Shown piece by piece: positions 36,605-47,400 of a DNA stretch of 64,000 nucleotides. Under the pieces are notes generated by a model. The model worked only from the letters and a program-made list of their open reading frames with translations. It was not told where the DNA came from and did not search any database. This DNA is from Geovibrio ferrireducens. GTDB lineage: Bacteria; Chrysiogenota; Deferribacteres; Deferribacterales; Geovibrionaceae. The DNA lies in contig NZ_JAJAPB010000003.1 in the NCBI RefSeq assembly GCF_026226615.1, forward strand, positions 124,001 to 188,000, in the 5' to 3' direction. Position 1 is the stretch's first letter. Every line of letters starts with the position of its first letter. The position numbers were made by a program, and so were the translations under genes.

Positions 36605-38498
36605 CTTGCGCTTCTTCCCCTTCCTTAACCTCGGCGGATTCAGCTTTAACTTCGCTTTTTCTTTCGATGGGCAGAAGCATGGCGGGGTCTATCTCCCCTG
36701 ATTCGATTTTTGCTGTCAGCTCATCTATTTCATGTCCGTCGATGGTTTCTTTTTCAAGGAGAAGTCTGGTGACGGCGTGCAGCAGTCCCATGTTATTTTT
36801 AAGTATATCCTTAGCGTTGTTATAACCGGTGAGCACGAAGCGCTTAACTTCCTCATCGATCATAACAGCCGTTGATTCGCTGTAGTCTTTCGTATGTCCG
36901 AAATCGCGTCCGAGGAACACCTGATCATCCTTCTTACCGAAGGCGAGAGGGCCCATCTTCTCGCTCATACCCCATGAGCAGACCATCTTGCGGGCTATGT
37001 CGGTGGCGCGTTCGATGTCGTTTCCGGCACCTGTGCTCAGTCTGCCGTATATAACCTCTTCCGCACATCTTCCCGCCATGAGAACAGCAAGCATGCCTTC
37101 CATAAACTCCTTGGTGTACATGTGTCTGTCATCCTCAGGAAGCTGCTGGGTAACGCCGAGCGCCATTCCTCTGGGGATAATGCTTACCTTGTGGACAGGG
37201 TCAGCACCGGGAACAAGCTTGGCGACTATTGCGTGGCCTGCCTCGTGGTATGCTGTGTTTTCCTTCTCCGCGTCTTTGATAACCATGCTGCGTCTTTCCT
37301 TGCCCATGGTTACTTTATCCTTGGAGTCCTCTATGTCTTTCATGTCCACTTTTTCCTTGTTGCGTCTGGCGGCAAGGAGAGCGGCCTCGTTAACAAGGTT
37401 TGCCAGTTCCGCTCCGGCAAAACCGGGGGTTCCTTTTGCTATGGTTTCAAGATCCACTTCGGGATCGAGGGGTATTTTGGTTGTGTGCACTTTAAGTATC
37501 TGGAGCCTGCCCTGCATATCCGGTCTGGGGACAACCACCTGTCTGTCAAACCTGCCCGGTCTGAGCAGAGCGGGGTCGAGAACGTCCGGCCTGTTTGTGG
37601 CAGCAATAAGGATAACACCTTCATTGGATTCAAACCCGTCCATCTCAACGAGAAGCTGGTTGAGGGTCTGCTCCCTTTCATCGTGCCCGCCGCCGAGACC
37701 TGCGCCTCTGTGACGGCCCACAGCATCTATCTCATCCACGAAAATGATGCAGGGGGCATGCTTTTTACCCTGATCAAAAAGGTCGCGCACACGGGAAGCA
37801 CCCACGCCCACGAACATCTCCACGAAGTCCGAGCCGCTTATGCTGAAAAAGTTTACGCCCGCTTCACCGGCAACAGCTTTTGCCAGCAGGGTTTTACCTG
37901 TTCCCGGAGGGCCCACGAGGAGTACGCCTTTGGGGATTTTACCGCCGAGCTTCTGGAATTTATGGGGGTCTTTAAGGAACTCTATTATTTCCTCAAGCTC
38001 TTCCTTCGCCTCTTCAATACCCGCAACATCCTTGAAAGTGACCTTCTGCTGATCCTGCGTGAGGAGCTTCGCCTTGCTTTTGCCGAAGCTGAAGGCCTTG
38101 CCTCCGCCCCCGCCCCCCTGCATCTGGCGCATGAAGAAAATCCAGACACCGATAAGCAGTATCATAGGCAGCCATGAGATAAGAACCTGCATATACCACG
38201 GGCTCTTGTCAGGCGGACGTGCGGTTATTTTAACCTTATGGTCAACAAGCAGTTTCACAAGTTCGGGATCATTCGGAGCATAGCTTTCAAACTGGGTTCC
38301 GTCCTTGTACTGTCCGTTGAGCTTTTCCTGTTTAATGGTAACGGAATCAACCTCGCCGCTCTGAACGGACTGAAGAAACTCCGAGTATGATATGTTCTTG
38401 ATGACTCCCTGAGTTCCTGAAATTATGTTAAACAGGAACACCATGATGAATGCTATAACAAGCCAGAGAGCCATATTTTTATAGAGGTTGTTGTTCAT
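36591..38498 (-). CDS. ftsH: ATP-dependent zinc metalloprotease FtsH
   Basis: Membrane-bound AAA+ protease controlling membrane protein quality and, in many Gram-negatives, LPS synthesis. Transmembrane segments at about 8-28 and 105-125 flank the periplasmic domain; Walker A GPPGTGKT is at 196-203, the second region of homology is near 300, and zinc motif HEAGH lies near 417. Length 635 is normal. A GGAGG Shine-Dalgarno is four bases before the ATG. It is preceded by 87 bases and hpt. Confidence 0.96.
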   Translation of the reverse strand: MNNNLYKNMALWLVIAFIMVFLFNIISGTQGVIKNISYSEFLQSVQSGEVDSVTIKQEKLNGQYKDGTQFESYAPNDPELVKLLVDHKVKITARPPDKSPWYMQVLISWLPMILLIGVWIFFMRQMQGGGGGGKAFSFGKSKAKLLTQDQQKVTFKDVAGIEEAKEELEEIIEFLKDPHKFQKLGGKIPKGVLLVGPPGTGKTLLAKAVAGEAGVNFFSISGSDFVEMFVGVGASRVRDLFDQGKKHAPCIIFVDEIDAVGRHRGAGLGGGHDEREQTLNQLLVEMDGFESNEGVILIAATNRPDVLDPALLRPGRFDRQVVVPRPDMQGRLQILKVHTTKIPLDPEVDLETIAKGTPGFAGAELANLVNEAALLAARRNKEKVDMKDIEDSKDKVTMGKERRSMVIKDAEKENTAYHEAGHAIVAKLVPGADPVHKVSIIPRGMALGVTQQLPEDDRHMYTKEFMEGMLAVLMAGRCAEEVIYGRLSTGAGNDIERATDIARKMVCSWGMSEKMGPLAFGKKDDQVFLGRDFGHTKDYSESTAVMIDEEVKRFVLTGYNNAKDILKNNMGLLHAVTRLLLEKETIDGHEIDELTAKIESGEIDPAMLLPIERKSEVKAESAEVKEGEEAQVETV

Positions 38499-38585
38499 TT
38501 CTCCTCCGAATTATATTTTAACTGAACTTTCAACCGCGTGCCGCAGCTGAGCAAAAGCGATATATAACACAATATTGTCAAGCTT

Positions 38586-39119
38586 TTACTGAAACTCAAC
38601 CACTCTTATATCCGCAAGGTTCCGGTATTTACCGTCATAGTCAAGCCCGTAACCCACAACAAATTTGTCCGGTATGGAAAAGCCCACGTAGTCAGGAGTG
38701 AAGTCCATTATACGCCTTGAAGGCTTATCCAGAAGAGCACACACACCGACATATTCGGGGTCGCGCACCTTAAGCATCTTGGTAAGATAATTGATAGTAT
38801 AGCCCGTGTCCACAATATCTTCCACAAGAAGAACACATTTGTCTTTCAGTGGTTTATCAATATCACAGACAAGCTGTACCGAGCCGCTTGACTTTGTGCT
38901 GGCGCCTTTGTAGCTGGAAACCGTTATGAACGCAGTTTCAACCATAGGTTTATCAAGCCTTCTCACCAGATCCGCCATAAAAATGAAAGAACCCTTAAGA
39001 ACGCCCACGACAAGAAGCTCCTTGCCCGCAAAGTCGTTATTTATTTTCTCTGCCAGCTCAGCGACTTTTCCGCTGATGCTCTCTTCCGATATGTAACCCG
39101 CAAGTGTGTGCTTGTTCAC
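38586..39119 (-). CDS. hpt: Hypoxanthine phosphoribosyltransferase
   Basis: Purine salvage: forms IMP or GMP from the base and PRPP. The PRPP-binding loop is LLVEDIVDTGYTINYL; VVGVLKGSFIFMADLVRRL and the C-terminal VVGYGLDYDGKYRNLADI are typical. I take the GTG at 39119 as the start because GGAGGG lies just before it; an ATG seven codons upstream (39140) is in frame but lacks a Shine-Dalgarno. In many bacteria the order is tilS-hpt-ftsH, which is kept here. Confidence 0.92.
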   Translation of the reverse strand: MNKHTLAGYISEESISGKVAELAEKINNDFAGKELLVVGVLKGSFIFMADLVRRLDKPMVETAFITVSSYKGASTKSSGSVQLVCDIDKPLKDKCVLLVEDIVDTGYTINYLTKMLKVRDPEYVGVCALLDKPSRRIMDFTPDYVGFSIPDKFVVGYGLDYDGKYRNLADIRVVEFQ

Positions 39120-39252
39120 GAACCCTCCGCAACTGTCCATAAATATACATAAAAACAGGTTCTATGGACACTGGAACTTTTCAGGAAAAAATACTTTTTT
39201 AGTCAACGGAAAGGATAAAGTCAAACAAAAATAATCCGTTAATAGTAATTGC

Positions 39253-40491
39253 CTAATCATCCTCAGCCTTGCGGAGAGATATATCCTGATTCTGAAAAAC
39301 CCTTTCAGTCCAGATAATTTTACCGTCTTTCTCCGCAATAAGAGCCCTGTCTCTGTCAAAAAGTTCAGTTTTACTGTTTATAAAAATATCTTTAAGCTTT
39401 CTGCCGCCTATGCGGTCGCCGTTCCTGCGGGTTCTTACTGTTATTTCCGCATCAATGAGCGCTCCGGAAAACTCCAGCACCCTGCCGCCTGCCGTCAGTT
39501 CCCTTTCTCCCGCCTGCTTTACTGCGCTTACGGGCTTTATAAGTTCCGAGTGAAACACCCTCAGTCTGCCGTACGAGCATTCCGCATTATAGCCCTCCGG
39601 CAGATCGATCCGGGCAGATTCACTCTCCGATGCCAGTGCAAGAACAGTATCAACATGCCTTTTCTCCGCGCGGAAGCACCCGGAAAGCATCCGCCGCACA
39701 ACCCACGCCTGTTCAAGCGGGCTCAGGGCAAAAAGCCTGTCAGTTTCCGCAATAAACACCCCGCCGCTGTGGCTGTATACCCCGCAGCAGCGCTTCTCAG
39801 TCTCCGCATCAAGCAGGGCAGACTGCTCCATAAGCTGTATAACTTTGTCCAGAAAGGCGGGATTATATCGTTTTATCTCTGAAACCACCTCTCCCCTCAC
39901 CCAGTTACGCAGGTATGAGGAGTCCAGATTCGTTTCATCGAAAGTGGTCTCTATGCCATTCTTTTCTATATATTCCAGAACATCTTCCGTGGAGATTTTC
40001 AGCATGGGGCGGAAGATGTTCCCCCTCGTCAGCCTTATACCGCCGAGAGAGTGAGGGGACGCGCCCTGAAAAACCCTTATGAAGAAGGTTTCCGCCATGT
40101 CGTCTCTGGTGTGGGCGGTGAGGATCAGTTCAAACTCTCCCCTTTCAGCAGCGGCTTCCAGAGCCTCATAGCGGAGCTTTCTGGCTGCATGTTCCAGCCC
40201 CTGCCCCTGTTTTGAAGCCAGTTCGGGAACATTTCTTTTCTCCGCATAAAAGTCTATACCGCGCTTTTCGCAGAACGCACGGCAGAAAGCCTCATCCCTG
40301 TCCGCATTTTCACCGCGTATCATGTGATTGACATGACAGGCTCCGAAGGCAATTTTCAGCCTTTGCGAATTAATATAAAGCCAGTGGAGAAGAGCACATG
40401 AATCCTTTCCGCCGGAGAAAGCGGCAAGAACTTTCCTGCCCGCCATGCTTCCGGCGCTTTCTTCCATGTATCTGTCAAAGGATAAAATCAT
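39253..40491 (-). CDS. tilS: tRNA(Ile)-lysidine synthetase
   Basis: Modifies C34 of the CAU-anticodon tRNAIle to lysidine. The PP-loop SGGKDS is at residues 26-31, followed by the family's GACHVNHMIRGENADRDE and TAHTRDDMAETFFIRV motifs, and C-terminal TilS domains. I chose the ATG at 40491 (MILSFDRYMEES), which overlaps the pgi end; an in-frame ATG at 40467 is also possible, and a far upstream start inside pgi is unlikely. About 412 residues. Confidence 0.92.
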   Translation of the reverse strand: MILSFDRYMEESAGSMAGRKVLAAFSGGKDSCALLHWLYINSQRLKIAFGACHVNHMIRGENADRDEAFCRAFCEKRGIDFYAEKRNVPELASKQGQGLEHAARKLRYEALEAAAERGEFELILTAHTRDDMAETFFIRVFQGASPHSLGGIRLTRGNIFRPMLKISTEDVLEYIEKNGIETTFDETNLDSSYLRNWVRGEVVSEIKRYNPAFLDKVIQLMEQSALLDAETEKRCCGVYSHSGGVFIAETDRLFALSPLEQAWVVRRMLSGCFRAEKRHVDTVLALASESESARIDLPEGYNAECSYGRLRVFHSELIKPVSAVKQAGERELTAGGRVLEFSGALIDAEITVRTRRNGDRIGGRKLKDIFINSKTELFDRDRALIAEKDGKIIWTERVFQNQDISLRKAEDD

Positions 40492-41833
40492 TCTGTTTGC
40501 GGTAAATTTCCGTAAATGTCTTTTTCTTTGCCTCAAAGCCTTCACGGCCGAGGAGCCCGTAGGCGTACTGCTTGCCCTCTTCAACACCGGGCTGGTCGAA
40601 GGGGTCTATATCGTAAGCGAGACCGATTACCGGCACAACATACTGATAAAGCATGAAAAGCTGACCGAGGGTATATTCGTCCAGCACATCCACAGTAAGT
40701 TTCAGTGAGGGCTTGCCTGTGTTTTTCAGGGCTGCCTCAGTGGCCTTAAGTTCCACATTGCAGAGCTCGCCCATTGTGTGTCCGCTTAAATAGTCATAAG
40801 CGGGGAAAGATGATTTCAGCGTTTTGTCGCTCTCGTGGTTCAGAACTTCTATAAAAGTCACAAGCTTGTCCGAGGGACCTTCCTTGAAAAGCTGCACAAG
40901 GGAATGCTGATCAACAACGCCCACTGACGGAACAGGGGTGGAGCCGAAGAATACCTCTTTTCCGCTGCGGTCGTACCTTTTGCCGAGGCTTTCGCCCCAG
41001 AGCTGGCAGAACCATGCCGAAAACGACTTAAGCCTTGAACTGTAGGGCATCATAACGTTCATGTTGCGCCCTTTGTCCATGTAATACATGTAGATAGAGG
41101 CGAGAACGAGAATCATCTCGTAATTATCTGCCGTGACCGAGGCTCCGCCCTTTATGAGCCTGTCAATATCCATGCCCAGAACAGCAGCGGGGAGAAGCCC
41201 CACAGGGCTGAGCACGGAGTATCTTCCGCCCACATTAGAGGGAACATCAAACGCGCGGAATTTCTTTTCGGAGGCGATGGAACGCATGATCCCCTTTTCA
41301 GGATCTGTTATAACCACCACTTTCTTTGATATATCTTTTACATTGCTCTTGAGCCATTCATAGATGATGTTGAAGTTTGCGGCTGTTTCCACCGTGCTGC
41401 CCGATTTAGAGATAACACACAGGAAAGTGTCGTCAGGTTCGCAGGTGTTCATTATGGAGGCGACTTTGGAAGGGTCGACATTATCCGCCACCCATATTCT
41501 GGGCTTGCTGCCCCTCTCCCCGTAGGAAAGCGAGTTGTAGCCGAAAGGCAGCAGAGCATCGCACAGGGTTTCAAGCCCAAGGGATGAGCCGCCTATGCCC
41601 GCCACTATGAAGTCATTCACGGAGCCTTTTATCTCCTTGGCGAAGCTCTTCATGGCGACCGTGTTCTGCCCTTTTAGGTTCGGGAAGCCCACCGCACCGG
41701 AGTTAACAAGGTCTATCAGTCTGGAAAGGCCTAGTCTGGCTTTCTCCTTGTACTGCTCGAAGTCAGCCTCGCCCATGCCGCCTTTAATAAAAACGGATGA
41801 CGTATAGTTATAATCCAGCCTGATCCTTTCCAT
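40475..41833 (-). CDS. pgi: Glucose-6-phosphate isomerase
   Basis: Interconverts glucose 6-phosphate and fructose 6-phosphate. Seen: IAGIGGSSLGLETL, VISKSGSTVETAAN, and FDVPSNVGGRYSVLSPVGLLP-type core (shortened), with FDQPGVEEGKQYA at the C-terminus. At 452 residues it belongs to the shorter bacterial form. It overlaps the helicase gene's 3' end by 26 bases. Confidence 0.95.
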   Translation of the reverse strand: MERIRLDYNYTSSVFIKGGMGEADFEQYKEKARLGLSRLIDLVNSGAVGFPNLKGQNTVAMKSFAKEIKGSVNDFIVAGIGGSSLGLETLCDALLPFGYNSLSYGERGSKPRIWVADNVDPSKVASIMNTCEPDDTFLCVISKSGSTVETAANFNIIYEWLKSNVKDISKKVVVITDPEKGIMRSIASEKKFRAFDVPSNVGGRYSVLSPVGLLPAAVLGMDIDRLIKGGASVTADNYEMILVLASIYMYYMDKGRNMNVMMPYSSRLKSFSAWFCQLWGESLGKRYDRSGKEVFFGSTPVPSVGVVDQHSLVQLFKEGPSDKLVTFIEVLNHESDKTLKSSFPAYDYLSGHTMGELCNVELKATEAALKNTGKPSLKLTVDVLDEYTLGQLFMLYQYVVPVIGLAYDIDPFDQPGVEEGKQYAYGLLGREGFEAKKKTFTEIYRKQNDFIL

Positions 41834-43619
41834 CGCAAACCTCCAGAAAGCTCAGGGCTTCGCTCAGCGTGCGTACCCTGTGTACATTTTTTAGCACATC
41901 CATAAAGGACTTTCCATAATTTTTAGTTAACAGGCGGTCATCCAGCACCACCCAGAGCCCCATATCATCCTCATGGCGGAAGAGTCTTCCCACTGCCTGC
42001 TTAAAGTAAATCACGGCACGGGGAAGGAAAAAATCCATGAAAGGATTGCCGCCGTTATTTTTAACCTTCTCGGATTTCTGTTTGAGAAAAGCATCATCCG
42101 GGTATTCAAAAGGGAGCTTGTCCAGCACAACGCACTTAAGCCCTGTGTGAGCAAAATCCACCCCTTCTCGGAAGATGTTGCAGCCTATGAATATGCCCCC
42201 TGTCTCCAGTTCCCGGTCGCTTATATCCACATTCCCCTGCATAAAAATCTTCTTGTGGGGCATAGTGTTTTCAAAGAGAGCGGCAAGCTCCTCCATCCTT
42301 CTCGTGCTGTTGCATATAACAAGCATTGAGCCCTCAAGGCGGGAGGCAAGGGAGGTGTATATTCCGTCTGCGTTTTTATCGTTCCATAAACCTTTGGGAA
42401 CGTAAATACGCCCTCTGGTCTCGTAATCGAAAACCGCACCTGTTTTAAGTGCGTTGACCTCGCTTGCGTCATAGCCAAGCTCCGAAAGGAAATAGCCGAA
42501 GCTGTCCCCCGCGGTGAGTGTAGCGCTTATGAACAGAGGGGAAATGCAGGTTCCTTTCAGGCCTTCCCTGAAATTATCGCCCGCGATAAGCGGAATAAAT
42601 TTCACTGTGAAAGAGCCCGCTCCCGCTTCGCAGAGCCTCACTCCCTCCTCATCCCCGCGTATGGGGACAAGGGCGGCTTTCAGCTTTGTGAAAGGGTCTT
42701 TTATCTCTTTCTCTGTCTTGTCTTCTATTATTCTGAAAACTGTTTCTACGTATCTGTCCACATCCCCTTTCATCTGCTCAAGGAGCATGCGGCTTTCCCT
42801 TACTCCGGCAAGGAGAGTGTTGTAGGCTCCGGTGGCTGTTTCCACATCTTTCGGTGAGAAATGCGCCTTGTTCTCACGTATGAGGGACATGAAGCTCCGC
42901 AGGTTGATGTCGCTCCCTGCGAACTGCGGGTAAATATCCGGCAGGGCGTGCGCCTCATCGAATATTACATGCTCGGCGAAGTCGAACACAGCGCCGAACT
43001 CGCTTTTGCTCTTCATTGCTATATCGCTTGCTATGAGGTGATGGTTGGTGACGATGACATCCGATGCGTTCGCCGCCTCCTTTGCCCTGTAGAATGAGCA
43101 GTGGGCAAAAAACTGACAGCCGCTTCCGGAGCATTGGTAGCTGTCTGCGGTCATTTTCTCTATGACCTCCCCGCCGAACATGCCGAAGGGTATCTCTATC
43201 ACGTAGTTTTCGGCTATCCCTTCAAACCACTTAACCGCATCGGGGTAAAAGCTTGAGTTCGGATAAACCAGACGAAAAAAACGCTCATGGCAGAAGTAAT
43301 TCCTGCGCCCTTTGAGATAGTACACCGTTGGGGAATGTCCGAAAAGCTTTGAAGCTATGGGAATATCCTTGTTCAGGATCTGGAGCATGAGCTGCTTTGT
43401 CTTGGTGGATATTATCACCTTCCGCTCAAGCTCAAGGGCGGGAATAAGGTATGACAGAGTCTTGCCGGAGCCTGTGGGTGCCTCAACCACAGCCGGAACA
43501 TGACCGCTCATAGATTTATGGATGAACTCCGCTATCTCCGCCTGCTGCTTCCTCGGCCTGTAGCCGCTCAGCACTGACGGCAGAAAGTCTTCATCTTCAA
43601 AGTAATTTTTTATATTCAT
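41808..43619 (-). CDS. DinG/XPD-like Fe-S superfamily 2 helicase
   Basis: ATP-dependent DNA helicase of the DinG/YoaA type. Walker A APTGSGKT at 47-54, DEAH box in VIFDEAHALPD near residue 220, and the C-terminal motif VI in QAVGRLFRHEDD. Four Cys between motifs Ia and II (one in NYFCHERFF and three in QCSGSGCQFFAHC) fit the 4Fe-4S cluster of this family. Length 603 is normal. There is no exonuclease domain. A -10-like TATACT precedes it. It borders the AT-rich accessory cassette. Confidence 0.88.
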   Translation of the reverse strand: MNIKNYFEDEDFLPSVLSGYRPRKQQAEIAEFIHKSMSGHVPAVVEAPTGSGKTLSYLIPALELERKVIISTKTKQLMLQILNKDIPIASKLFGHSPTVYYLKGRRNYFCHERFFRLVYPNSSFYPDAVKWFEGIAENYVIEIPFGMFGGEVIEKMTADSYQCSGSGCQFFAHCSFYRAKEAANASDVIVTNHHLIASDIAMKSKSEFGAVFDFAEHVIFDEAHALPDIYPQFAGSDINLRSFMSLIRENKAHFSPKDVETATGAYNTLLAGVRESRMLLEQMKGDVDRYVETVFRIIEDKTEKEIKDPFTKLKAALVPIRGDEEGVRLCEAGAGSFTVKFIPLIAGDNFREGLKGTCISPLFISATLTAGDSFGYFLSELGYDASEVNALKTGAVFDYETRGRIYVPKGLWNDKNADGIYTSLASRLEGSMLVICNSTRRMEELAALFENTMPHKKIFMQGNVDISDRELETGGIFIGCNIFREGVDFAHTGLKCVVLDKLPFEYPDDAFLKQKSEKVKNNGGNPFMDFFLPRAVIYFKQAVGRLFRHEDDMGLWVVLDDRLLTKNYGKSFMDVLKNVHRVRTLSEALSFLEVCDGKDQAGL

Positions 43620-43655
43620 ATCATCACAGGAAAATTTATATCACACAGCGGCGGA

Positions 43656-43661
43656 AGTATA
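43656..43661 (-). promoter_or_regulatory. Predicted -10 element of the helicase gene
   Basis: TATACT on the minus strand, with a poor TTTTGC -35 region 17 bases upstream. It lies in the divergent space shared with the accessory cassette. Confidence 0.35.
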
Positions 43662-43700
43662 AACAAATTATTATTTACGCAAAAACAGTCATACAACAAA

Positions 43701-43729
43701 TTGATAATTTAATTTCAATGAGTTAAACT
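43701..43729 (+). promoter_or_regulatory. Predicted sigma70 promoter of the cyclase-NACHT cassette
   Basis: -35 TTGATA (43701-43706), 17-base spacer, -10 TAAACT (43724-43729). A start near 43736 would leave a ~21-base leader that contains the AAGGAA Shine-Dalgarno (43744-43749) at good distance from the ATG. Confidence 0.5.
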
Positions 43730-43756
43730 AATCAAAAAGTTACAAGGAACTTCAAA

Positions 43757-44476
43757 ATGATGCGGGCAGGTCTATCTAATATTTCTCCATCAGGTTCATC
43801 GAAAGAATACAATCAACAACTGTTTATCTGGATAGATATTTTAGGTTTCAGCAGTATAGTTGAAGATGAGGTAAAATATACTGAGCTTGCTAATATACTA
43901 GACAACTTCAAGAATGCGTTTACAAAATTACAAGGATGCCAAGCGGATATAATATCTGATGGGATAATAATAAACATAGATATTTCTGATCGAGACACTA
44001 TTAGCAAAGTATTTAAATCAATCGGAGAAAAACAGTACGAGTTTATCCTCAAGGATAGGCACTTTATTCGTGGGGGTATTGCGGTAGGGAGCAGGCTTAA
44101 ACAAGATCAAGAAAACAAATCATACATCAGCAACGGACTAGCGAGGGCGGTAAAAATTGAGAACACAAAAATTAACTGGCCTATCGTTGGCACAAATAAA
44201 AATCATTTAAATGAAATTAGAGAAAAATTGAACATACAAGACCCTGAAGAAAATTTTAATCTTATAAAATGCTTTAATAAAAATGGTGAAGATATTTACT
44301 TTATTGATTTTATTAACGAAGAAAACGAATCGTTTTATAATTTAATTGATAGCAAAATAGCTGAATATAAAAAAGAAACATCAGTGAGAGATAAGTATGT
44401 CTGGCTTTTAAGGTATTATCATCACAAATTTAAACAACCTTTACAAAAAAATTGCCTTGATGGGTGGATTTTATGA
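43757..44476 (+). CDS. Class III nucleotide-cyclase-like protein, first gene of a putative defence cassette
   Basis: A 239-residue soluble protein. Its layout follows the class III cyclase fold: beta1 FIWIDILGFSSIV with a candidate metal Asp27, a beta-hairpin DIISDGIIINID with a second Asp68, then RGGIAVG (from Arg105) and SNGLARAVKIE, which correspond to the G-x-A-x(n)-E region. The canonical transition-state Asn/Arg pair is not obvious, so it may be an unusual or inactive cyclase; Pycsar PycC proteins share this divergent look. AAGGAA sits seven bases before the first of two adjacent ATGs. AT-rich like the next gene, to which it is coupled by ATGA. Product and substrate are unknown. Confidence 0.65.
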   Translation: MMRAGLSNISPSGSSKEYNQQLFIWIDILGFSSIVEDEVKYTELANILDNFKNAFTKLQGCQADIISDGIIINIDISDRDTISKVFKSIGEKQYEFILKDRHFIRGGIAVGSRLKQDQENKSYISNGLARAVKIENTKINWPIVGTNKNHLNEIREKLNIQDPEENFNLIKCFNKNGEDIYFIDFINEENESFYNLIDSKIAEYKKETSVRDKYVWLLRYYHHKFKQPLQKNCLDGWIL

Positions 44477-47400
44477 CCTTTATAAATCTTGAATTACTAA
44501 AAAATAATCAAGAAGATGATAAAAGTGAGCTCGTTTATATAGACCAGATTGTAAATAATAAGCTTTCAGTAATTCTGGGTTCACCTGGAAGCGGAAAAAC
44601 ATCTATTCTTAAAAAGTTTCAAGAAGAAAAGCAAAAAACCGCACAATACACGACAGTCAGAGAATTTTTAATAAATAACATTGAAATCAAGCAGGAAACT
44701 ACTGTCTTGTTGCTTGACGGACTGGATGAATACAGAAGTATAAAACCAGATAAATCCTTTGTAACAAGGGAGCTAGGAAACAAGCTGAGGAATCTCTCTT
44801 CTAATATAGTAATTGCTTGCAGAGAAATGGATTGGTACGGTGATAATGATATAGAAGCATTAGAAGATTACCTAGACTCAGATGTTAATATTTATTACGT
44901 TCAGCTTTTAAGTGATGACAAAAAACGTGAACTGGCGCAATGCTACGGTATTGCAAACACAGATGATTTTATTAAAAAATACAAAGATTACGGTTTTCTG
45001 GAAAACCCGCAGATGTTCAAAATGCTGTATGAACTATCCCAAAACTCCCCTGAACAAATTGAAAAAAAAATGCAGCTTTTTGAAAAGTACATATCGTCAG
45101 CAAAAGAAAAGAACCACACAAGAATATACTCAGACTTAAAAAAGCTCAGCGAACAGGAAATTTTAGAATATGTCGGTTATATAGCTTCATATTATATACT
45201 ATCAAGAGTCACAAAGTTTACTGATGACGTAATAAACATGATAAGTACCGATAAATACAGCGAAGAGAACTTAAAAAAAGCACTTGATACAACTTTGTTC
45301 AACGATAACTGCTTTACCCACAGAACAATTGCGGAGTTTGCATTTGCTTACTTCCTGAGTAAGGTCTTTTTGAGTAGTGAAAGTGAAAATAATCTCAGAA
45401 AAATCCGTTCGCTGTTTATAGTTAAGAACAAAATACCATCTGAATTGAGAGCAACCTATGCATGGCTATGTTCTATAAGTCAAAAAGAAGAATTAACTAA
45501 CGCTGATCCCTACAATCAGATTATTTATGGAGATAACTCGCTTTTTGATATTGAATTAAAAAAAGAGATTATCAAACAAGTCAAAAAGTATTCACAGGAA
45601 ACAGAGCCTTGGTTTTTGAACTCACTTCATGAACCGGAACTAATCGGATTCTATGATACAAAACTGGATGACTTTTTAATAAATGAATTTCAAGAATCTC
45701 TAAATATAAAAACTCACTATCGTTTTTTCATTTCAACAATAATTTCAACTGCAACCGGCCCTAGTGCAAAGTTAATTGACTTTATTAAAAACTATATTGA
45801 TGAAAATAATGAGGATTATTCAGCTAAAACCGACTTTATCCAACTGCTTAAGGCTGATGTCAGCTTTTTAAAGCAGGTTCTGGATAAAATAAAAAATGCT
45901 GAGATTCCTGATTCAAGAGACTTAATAAAAAACAAAATACTAAGATACTTATACCTTAAAGAAATCACTCCGCATGAAGTTGTTGATTATGTTACGCTAT
46001 ATCATACTGACAGCTCTTTTGACTGTCTCTTCTTATTCTCGACTCCTTATGAAGAGAAACTGAAGCTTATTAAAAATCTTCTTATAAAGTTTAAAGAACT
46101 CCACAATGAAAAAGTCAGAAGACGTTTATATTTTCTGGAAAAATTCATCAATGATTACCTCCATGAAACAATATTCAGAGAACAAAATACTGCCGATAAA
46201 ATATACTCAACTTTTTATGAGTTAAGCAGTAGTTATGACTTCTTTCATTTTGATTTTGAAGCTTTCAGAATCAACTCTGAAGAAAATGAAACAGAAAAGC
46301 AAAACCGTCTGGAAAAGCTCTCAAACGAGCTATACGCAAAGCATACAGACGATGATGCGAACATGGATATGCGCTATTTCATGATGAGTTTTTTCTCTAA
46401 ATATCCTCCGACAAGACGAACAGAAATAAACATGAGTAAATTCAATAACACTAACTCAAAAGAAAAAAATGAATCTCTTTTACATATTCTCATAATAGGA
46501 TTACCAAAAAATAAATCGGGAAAACCTAAATTAACGGAGGAAATCAAAGAAGTTATTAAAACACATAAGCTAGAAGAAACACTGAATGAAATGCTGAAAC
46601 CTAAAAAGTGGGAAATTGAACAACGAGAACATGAAAAAAAGAGAAAAGAAAAGTCCGTAAAAATCAAAGAAAATAATGAAACATATTTCAGTGCGAGATC
46701 GGATGATGATATTCTATCTGACTTCGATGATCTTTTTTTTATATCCAGATTATTCTATATTACTCGTCAAAAATCAGAAATTAACTATCTGGAACAAAAC
46801 ACAGTTCAAAGACTCAAGCAAATTATGAAACAAGCGATATTCCAACCTGTCGATAATAAACTCTTAAGCTTGGAATCTTTGATAAATGACGCTCAATTAG
46901 AAAGCAGAAATGTTGACGACGTTTACTATGTATCGTGTGCTCTAAATAAACCGGAAGACCTTATTGCTCTCCATAAGACAATACTGGATTATGTTTTCAT
47001 TCAATCATTAAGAAATGAAAATATACATGGCATTATTCCATTAAAATTTCACAACTATTATGAAAAAGAGTTCAAATCGAAATCCGAAAATATTATTAAG
47101 AATTTTTTAATTAGAATTTGTAAACACTTATTCAAAGAAAACTATGAAACAGTTTCAAATTACTTAAAGAATACAAAATATAGCAGTCTCAGAAAGCTCG
47201 CCTCAATTTCAGTGTTCCAGAATAAAGATCTTTTTAATACATTTTTATTTGAGTTTTTAAAAATATATGCTTTTGAGCTTTCTACAAATGATTTAGAAAC
47301 ACTCCAGCGGAACTCAGGAATTAATCAGGAAAACACCAATATTATTAAAGCACTGTTGTTATTAAATAACAATAACAAAGAAAACTTTACATTGAGTTCG

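Noticed and set aside
37122-38177. Long open frame antisense to ftsH
   Set aside because: Shadow of ftsH coding sequence with His/Cys-rich, family-less translation.
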